Assembly: GCA_023053575.1 (NCBI GenBank)
Contig: JAKZAP010000011.1
Span: 3,906,001 to 3,970,000, forward strand
Length of the DNA stretch: 64,000 nucleotides
Source: Branchinecta lynchi
Taxonomy: Eukaryota; Arthropoda; Branchiopoda; Anostraca; Branchinectidae
Reading direction: 5' to 3'
In this document: positions 57,791-64,000 of the stretch, one piece after another
Layout: each line of letters begins with the position of its first letter
How positions within the stretch are numbered: position 1 is the stretch's first letter
Made by a program: the position numbers and the translations under genes
Notes under the pieces: generated by a model
What the model saw: the letters and a program-made list of their open reading frames with translations, nothing else
Database searches by the model: none
What the model was told of the DNA's origin: nothing

Positions 57791-58089
57791 GTCTCTCTCA
57801 TATCAGGCTTTGGCAATTATCAACCACCGTATTCGGAGATAACGATTCCGAGCTCGGACAGTTAAATTCCGCTGGAGGATTAAAACACTAAAATGCAAAA
57901 TACTGCAGATTAAGTTATCCGAAAGCAGAAAGTTTAGTTTTATTTTACACTGTACGGATTACGGCAAGTTCGGCATCCGAAGCTGTGAGAGTTCGTTTTA
58001 CAATAAAGTATCAGTGTCAGGATTATGAAACCGGTGAAGGTAAAGTCAGATATTTTCGTGTTGTTTTTTGTATGGTCTTTCCGTATATT

Positions 58090-58155
58090 ACTTTTTCCTC
58101 TTTTTTGTATTTATACTCCGTCTTTCTCTTTGTTGTTATTATTATTATTATTGTG
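58090..58155 (+). repeat. LINE 3' tail with TTA microsatellite
   Basis: TTTTTCCTCTTTTTTGTATT, TATACTCCGTCTTTCTCTTT and then TTATTATTATTATTATTG mirror the minus-strand LINE tails at 29258 and 43190. Confidence 0.5.
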
Positions 58156-58309
58156 GCTGTGACATGTTTACCATCTTCTGACAACCACCCTTCCACAGCG
58201 GTGACAGGTGTGAGTGTAGTTGAGATGAAAAATGAAGATCAAAAACTTACAAAGATAGACATGGTACATGATAATGTTATGCCAACGTAAACATTTTATT
58301 TACCACAAA

Positions 58310-58375
58310 AGTATTGTCTGTTGAAACCGCGCATCCTTGTGTTCCCTGTTATGAGACTTATGACAATATACAGTA
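58310..58375. repeat. F4 MITE right-arm fragment
   Basis: GTCTGTTGAAACCGCGCATC, CTTGTGTTCCCTGTTATGAG and ACTTATGACAAT match the right arm of F4 at moderate identity. Confidence 0.55.
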
Positions 58376-58580
58376 GCTCACTTTTGCCTACGGACAAAGA
58401 GATAGCATGTCAAACAGGTAAAGAGAGACTGAGCTTTCATACTCCACGTTTGAGCGCTTCCACGCTTGTTAGCTTTCTTCGCGATTGGCCCCTTGAAATT
58501 GTGAGATATCATACCAGTATTTCTTTACCTGTCTTTTCGTTACTTCTCAGTAAAGCTTCTTGACTTCCGTGATATTCGTT

Positions 58581-60086
58581 CCCGATGAAAAATGTATCTC
58601 AAAATAGTAGTATGAAGCTGTACGGACAAGACCAAAGGTGTCAATGGGATCCCAAAAATCTAATATTTGATTCAGACAATCGAGTCTTGGCTTCGCCAGA
58701 TCCAGTCTTGGACAGGCTAATCATCAGAGAAAACCAAGTTGCCATATCTATTTTGACGATACTTACCGAGACTTCCTGCCGATTTCCGAGCGAACTACTA
58801 GTCCAGCAAAAAAAAATAAATACAGAAACAAAACCAGCGTATCTCCTTATCCTTATAAAGAACATCTAATCAACTTTGAATAAAAGTTTGACTTAAAAAA
58901 AAATCCGGTTACAACCGGATTCCGGAATAATTATATGTCCGGGTAAAAAACCATTGTCATAAACCGACTCAGCCTCTCTTCTTACCCCTTAATCTGTCAT
59001 CTAATCGAACTTTTGATTTTAACAAATTTTCCGGTTCGGGCCGGATTCCGGGCGAACTAGTTGTCCAGCGAGAAAATGATTTTCACCATCGTGTTCGGCA
59101 TGTCTTTTTACCCATAAATCAAACATTTAATCAACTTCAGATTTAACTTTTACTTTTAACCAACTTTCCGGTTTTCGCCGGATTCCGGGCGAACTACATG
59201 TCCGGGTAGAAAATTGTTTTCACATAAGTGTTCAACATGTCTTCTTGCCCTAAATCGAACATCTAATCAACTCGAAATAAAACTTCTAATTTTAACAAAC
59301 TTTCTGGTTTCGGCCGGATTCCGGGCGAACTACTTGTCCGTCGAGAAAATGGTTTTACCATCGTCTTCAGCATGTCTTCCTACCCGTAAATCGAACATCT
59401 AATCAACTTCAAATAAAACTTTTACTTTTAACAAACTTTCCGGTTTTGGCCGGATTCCGGGCGAACTACTCGTCCGATGACAAAATAGTTTTCACCGTCG
59501 TGCTCAGCATGTCTTTTTACCCCATAATCGACTATCACATTAGCTGTTTCAAAATATTTTGTTTGCCCCTTAATTTGAACCCCCTCCCCCACCCCTAAAT
59601 GTAGGGCTACAAAGCCCATCTACGAAATTGACTGGTCCAACGACCCAACGAGTCCTCACACCAAGTTTCATCAAACTATCTCATTCCCTTCGAGAGTTAT
59701 CGTGCTTACAGACGGAAGGACAGACGGGCGGACAGACGGACAACTTTTGCGATGTCATAGGTATCCCTCCACTTACGTTTTGGGATCCCAAAAATTAGCA
59801 TGCACTACGAAGTGATGCTTCTATGTCAAGGCTACCGTGTTACTGCATTCTATTACGAGCTGATGCTTCCTCCAAGGCAACCGTGTTACTCCGTTCTACT
59901 GCATGCTACTATTAGCAAGACTGGATGCTACTATAGCAAGAGAGGATGCTACTGGATACTACTGCTTAAGATTGCCCCAGTCTGAGGCAAATTAAATGAT
60001 AGTATTCTTTACTATTACATATCAGTATATTGTAATTTTTCGTACAACTATCATACAACTACGCAGGATAAAAAAAAATCATCGGG
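58581..60086. mobile_element. CCCGATG MITE (copy 2) split by an F1 element
   Basis: CCCGATGAAAAATGTATCTC starts at 58581 and AAAAATCATCGGG ends at 60086. The part after 59795 (ATGCTTCTATGTCAAGGCTA and onward) continues the sequence of the intact copy at 1347-1650. Removing 58627-59794 leaves about 338 bp. Confidence 0.85.
58627..59794 (+). mobile_element. F1 tandem-repeat transposon, copy I (complete, nested)
   Basis: It begins CAAGACCAAAGGTGTCAATG followed by GGATCCCAAAAATCTAATAT and ends CTTACGTTTTGGGATCCCAA then AAA. Six internal units with TTCCGGGCGAACTACTTGTC are visible. With copy C it fixes both family termini independently. Confidence 0.9.
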
Positions 60087-60309
60087 TTAGTAGGCCTACC
60101 TCTCTCTATCTTCGCAGATGTGGGCAAAAGATTTAAGCTCTCTCGAATGTTCTTTCGTTCCTCCGAATTATTTCAAAATACGTATGCCGCTTTGGGTTTT
60201 CTCATTTTTGTTGTAATTTGGGTTTCAGACAAATTCTCAATACCGCTTTGGCAATTTCCTTTTAAGTTTATTCCATAAACGTAGCCTATGTATACTATAC
60301 TATGTTTAA

Positions 60310-60420
60310 TAATAATAGTAATTTCAAATCCGCTTATTAAATTTGGCGGAGTACAAAGTAAACTTAGAAAAAGCACGTACGAAAAAGTAAACAAAATAAC
60401 TATCCATATGACATCATCCT
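60310..60420 (-). repeat. LINE 3' tail
   Basis: AATAATAATAGTAATTTC is followed by AAATCCGCTTATTAAATTTG and GCGGAGTACAAAGTAAAC, the CGGAGTAC signature of LINE 3' ends here. Confidence 0.5.
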
Positions 60421-61249
60421 TTAAAAACACTATAACTTTTCTCAAATAGGTATATAATGTATAAAAATAAACACATTACATTAGCTCCATGTAATGTATA
60501 TCTCCCTGTGTTCCAAAAGACAATTCGTTTTGTGGAGGTTGACATGATATCGTAAAAGCCTCCAGAGAGGATGATACGAAGCCGTATCGTCCTCCAGAAT
60601 TTCATTGATCACTTTTCCTCAAATACTTAGAAGTAAAACCTGGCGTCCAAAAAACATATAAAAGACATCACTTTCAGAAAAAATGCAAAAAAAACAAAAA
60701 GCAATAGCCTATGCTACAGACAAAAAAAATGCTGAAACATTACAGAAAGAAAATGGTCAAAAACTCAAAGAAAATCTTGCTTTCCTAACCACACAACTTG
60801 GGTCATACGTTGTTGTAATCATATTTCCACGGAAAATGCAACGAAAATGCAACTTGCAAGTAAAGCAACATTACTTTTAAGCTTCAACTTATTTCCCTCC
60901 ACTTCCCAAAAGGTGGCTATTGAGCAATATTCACTGGCCTTTTTCTTGATTGTGTCCTATTTTTTAAACAATCCCACGTATTCAGATGGTTGCCACTTTC
61001 TGTGACTTTTGACAGGAAACACCAGAGACATTCGGGCGCTTATAAAACTATAAGGTACTTTTCACCAACTATTAAAGGAACAGAAAACTTGACTCAAACT
61101 TCACTCGGGGAGCTAGCTGACATATCAAGAATGTACCATGAGTCGATATTGAGAGCAAGAAAAATTGTCGTTACGACCATTGCAGTTTCCGGGCAGTTTC
61201 CGAGAATTCGACTTTTGAGTTAGTAGAAAAAAAGCAAAAGGTTTGTGTG

Positions 61250-61318
61250 CCGGGAGTAGGAATTGAACGCACGACCTCTTGACTACTATCCCGATGTGTT
61301 AGTCCACACGGCCAAAGG
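61250..61318 (-). repeat. tRNA-like sequence (SINE head or tRNA pseudogene)
   Basis: The complement reads GCCGTGTGGACTAACACATC with a possible A-box, and later GTGCGTTCAATTCC, a good B-box. The anticodon arm does not fold convincingly, so a working tRNA is unlikely. Confidence 0.4.
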
Positions 61319-62218
61319 CGAACTTTTACAGTGCATAAGTGCATAAGTACATTGCATAAGGGGCAAGGGCCTGCCAGCTAGCTTTGGGAACACTAAGGAA
61401 GGGGTTCGAGATAACAAAGAAGGGGGCTCCTGTCGACAATAAGTCCCTGTATCTTCATCTAAGCCCCCCAGGTCGGTTTGATGACCGAAAGCTGCGTAGT
61501 CAAGTTTTCTGTGCCTTTAACGAAAAAATCTCGGTTTATTGTCTTTATAATTACAATGTCTTAAATTTCTTAACTTTTATGCTTCTTTTTTTAATTTACT
61601 GCATGACAAAGGACCGGTCGCAGAATTCGTGTCGCTTTGTCGAAGAAACGAAAATGTATCACAAATCGCAGAACTCTGTGACCAGTGGCAACGCCAGTGG
61701 CAACATCGATTTAAGCCAATTAATTACATCTCTCTAAAAGGTCACAGCTAGACAGCATCTGCTTCGTCACAGATGTAAAAGATGGTGCTCGACTGTATAG
61801 TTACAAACAGAAGTGCCCGGGTCACAACAGTAGTCATTTTTACATGTCAACAGTAGGCTCTACGGTTATTTGGGCTATAGGGTGAAATTTTGTCCGAAAA
61901 AGTCCGCCTTCGGCTCGGACAGGTTATTTTCAATGGCCGTCTCGTAATCCGATATCGACCTCGATGTGGGAAGTTAACCTTTAACAAATAAAATGACACA
62001 GTAAAATACAAAAGACCGGAAGCTATCGGGATCAGACCATTCCCGGTTTTCGTCAAACAACCCCCTTGCCCAATGTGCTATTGTACTAGTAGGCTATACT
62101 CGTTTTTGAGCACTCTTTTTCTTTCTTTTTCTGTCTTTACTCCACTTGTCTATCTTTGTGGAATTGTACGTGATATCAGATTATTCCTTAACTGATTTAC
62201 TGAAATGAGTTTTCTTAC

Positions 62219-62374
62219 CTGCTAGTTCTGTTGTCAATCATGAACTCCCTCAGTACCGTTATCTCCTCTGGATCGAGGTCGAGGTGTTGAACTACTTCCG
62301 GGTTAAGGAAAGACTTCCAGTGAGCCACTACTGGATGGGACTCCGCAAAGTCTAGCGGGATAAACCAACCGAAC
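62219..62374 (-). CDS. Exon a: OpuAC-like substrate-binding domain of the receptor
   Basis: Minus-strand exon of 156 nt: acceptor ATCTTTTAG, donor AG|GTAAGA. One base closes a codon from an exon beyond the right edge, 51 codons follow, and two bases (AG) are left for exon b. It reads FGWFIPLDFAESHPVVAHWK, SFLNPEVVQHLDLDPEEITV and LREFMIDNRTS. A GW(F/Y)(I/V)P motif followed by P-x-(V/L)-x-x-W is what I remember from metazoan glycine-betaine-binding-like domains, where aromatic residues line the ligand pocket. NRT is a possible N-glycosylation site. Being most upstream in the window, it shows the gene's start, signal peptide and promoter lie beyond 64000. The donor leads into a 21.6-kb intron. 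Confidence 0.8.
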
Positions 62375-62519
62375 CTAAAAGATAAGTAAGTCAGGAGGAG
62401 ATTTAAGTTAAGACACAAGAAAAAGGAAAATTGGGGCCAGGTCCTTAATACCGAATTGGCAGAATCAGCACTGCTTTTGGGCCCCACTTCTTTGGTAACA
62501 CTTTAGGCACTTGGTTTAT

Positions 62520-62995
62520 AAAAGACCAAACGTTTCGATGGGATCCCAAAAATGTAATATTTATTGCCAGACTTGAACATTTTGCTATTATCCATAACCC
62601 ACCGCTTGAATATGTAAAAAAAAACATGTTGGAGTTTTTTGCAACTCACAGCCAGACGATTAATCAGATGAGAAAACCAAGTTCAGATATGGATTCAGGA
62701 AGTATGTTTACTCCAGTATCTCATCCTAATAGACTTCAGAACGGTCCTTTACTTTGACAAAATTCTTCGTATTTAGCAGCATTCCCAGCGAACTGAAGTT
62801 CAGATATGGATTTAGCGGGCCTCCTTACCCCTTACACGACCATTCCATTAGATTATAAAATATACCTGTTTCCTTAATTCGAAACCCCCTCCTCTGCCTC
62901 TAAATATCTAAGGGCCGATCTACAACTTGGCCTGTACTTTGCCAATCAATCCTCATACGAAGTTTGAACAACATATCTCGACCCTCTGTCACGAC
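62520..62995 (+). mobile_element. F1 tandem-repeat transposon, copy J (right-truncated)
   Basis: AAGACCAAACGTTTCGATGG and GATCCCAAAAATGTAATATT give the left end. Two eroded units and AACCCCCTCCTCTGCCTCTA lead to ATATCTCGACCCTCTGTCAC near 62995, where homology stops before the terminal palindrome. It lies about 145 bp upstream of exon a in gene orientation. Confidence 0.7.
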
Positions 62996-63289
62996 AGTCG
63001 TCCATGATTAAACTCAAAGAATACAAACAACAAACGTGACTTCACCGGCACCCAGAATCGACAAAGTGTATCGTCGGACGCGCAGAGCTTTCGCCTGTAT
63101 GGATAAAGCGGTAGGGTAGGGACTGGTATAGCTATCTGTTTTTTTCGAAAACTGGTCGACAAATTTTACTGAATTGGTCACCAGAAAGTTGTCGGACGCA
63201 TATACTGCCTTTTTGACGCAGTAAATGCCGGTTCAGAATTTGAAAATAATTAACTTATCGCACACACTTTTTGTTTATCTTTCGTATGT

Positions 63290-63445
63290 TCGAAAGTTGC
63301 GACAACATGTTTCCTCACCCTATATCGACTAGATAATTCAAATTTAAAATTTCATGCGAAAATTCGGGATTCCGGGCGAACTACTTGTACGGCGAAAAAC
63401 TTATTTTCGTATTCGGCAGCACGTTCGGATTCAGTATGTCTAATT
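63290..63445 (+). repeat. F1 unit fragment
   Basis: GATTCCGGGCGAACTACTTG then TACGGCGAAAAACTTATTTT match one F1 unit. No ends are present. Confidence 0.6.
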
Positions 63446-63566
63446 TTAATCTCGAATTTCTAGGTTTCGGTAACATTTTTGAGAGATGCGGTAAAAGAAT
63501 GCAAGAGATGAATCGAGAGCATTGTAGCAATATTTAGAATCATCCCCACCCAGAGGCGAAAAAAGC

Positions 63567-63585
63567 GGGGGGGGGGGGGGGGGGG
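63567..63585. repeat. Poly-G tract
   Basis: A run of about 19 G residues, one of several long G or C runs in the window (also near 2520, 12570, 13137, 14550 and 24680). It may be unreliable in length because of assembly. Confidence 0.8.
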
Positions 63586-63676
63586 TAGAAGTCTAGTCGG
63601 AAAACTGTGTCTCATTCCTATCATTTCTCAGCTCTATTCTCATTCTGTTTCTAGTATCGTCAAACAGTTCTCCTTG

Positions 63677-64000
63677 TTTTTGGGATCCCAAAACATAAGT
63701 TGAGGGATACATATGACTTCGTCAAAGTTATCCGTCTGTCTGTCTGTCTGTCAGCATAATAACTCTCGAAGGGGTAGAGATATTTTCTTCAAACTTGTCG
63801 TGAGGATCCACTGGGTCAAAGTACAAGTCAAGTTTGTAGATGAGCCCCAAGCCCGCCCCCCATATTTAGGGGTGGGGTTCCAGTTTAAGGGATGACAGAA
63901 AAGTTTCAGGAAGTCATGAGATATAGGGCTAAGAAGACAATCATGCTGAATCGGAATTTTAAACTTATTTCTCGCCGGACAATTAGTTCGTCCGGAATCC
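63677..64000 (-). mobile_element. F1 tandem-repeat transposon, copy K (cut by the window edge)
   Basis: It starts TTTTTGGGATCCCAAAACAT, then CCGTCTGTCTGTCTGTCTG and ATAACTCTCGAAGGGGTAGA. The first internal unit (CGCCGGACAATTAGTTCGTC) runs off the end of the window. Confidence 0.8.

Overview
The window is animal nuclear DNA. It is AT-rich, has no compact operons, and is dominated by mobile-element debris. The only host-gene signal is four phase-compatible exons on the minus strand, separated by introns of about 21.6, 9.3 and 22.6 kb. The combination of long introns, tRNA-derived SINEs, non-LTR retrotransposons, hAT/MULE/TA-type MITEs and ORF-less tandem-repeat transposons points to an invertebrate metazoan. 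I cannot place the phylum.

Host gene. Read on the minus strand, exon a (62374-62219), exon b (40626-40511), exon c (31240-30927) and exon d (8278-8050) have good AG acceptors and GT(A/G)AG donors. All three junctions agree in phase (2, 1, 0). The deduced stretch looks like the end of an OpuAC-like (glycine-betaine-type, PBP2 fold) extracellular domain, followed by a tryptophan-rich linker and the first strand of an ANF-receptor / type I periplasmic-binding domain. This matches my recollection of invertebrate GABA-B-like class C receptors with an extra N-terminal substrate-binding domain. The 5' exons lie beyond 64000. I found no further exon between 8050 and 1, so the rest of the receptor probably lies off the left edge. 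Nearly all other sequence here is intronic.

Intron contents. (1) F1: ORF-less elements bounded by TTTTGGGATCCCAAAA and CAAGACCAAAGG, with ~137-bp internal units (about ten copies; two are nested inside MITEs and so show their exact boundaries). (2) F2: ORF-less elements with ~135-bp units and a terminal 13-bp hairpin (12095-15195, 15890-16815, 34655-35640, 38786-40190). (3) F6: a third such family (11105-11725, 50560-51440). (4) F3: foldback elements that carry complete type-I hammerhead-ribozyme-like motifs (52714-52778 +, 52369-52433 -, 32712-32776 -). (5) Non-LTR retrotransposon remnants, the best being a reverse transcriptase at 37660-38782. (6) Remnants of MULE and hAT transposases. (7) Many MITEs, several with clean target-site duplications. 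(8) A 7 x 175 bp array (46111-47340) with a 525-bp higher-order period, built from one end of a MITE.

Stretches longer than 300 bp where I recognise nothing: about 10010-11100, 18560-19740, 33640-34650, 35640-36550, 36620-37560, 53600-55370, 60420-61250 and 61320-62215. They may be old repeats or plain intron.
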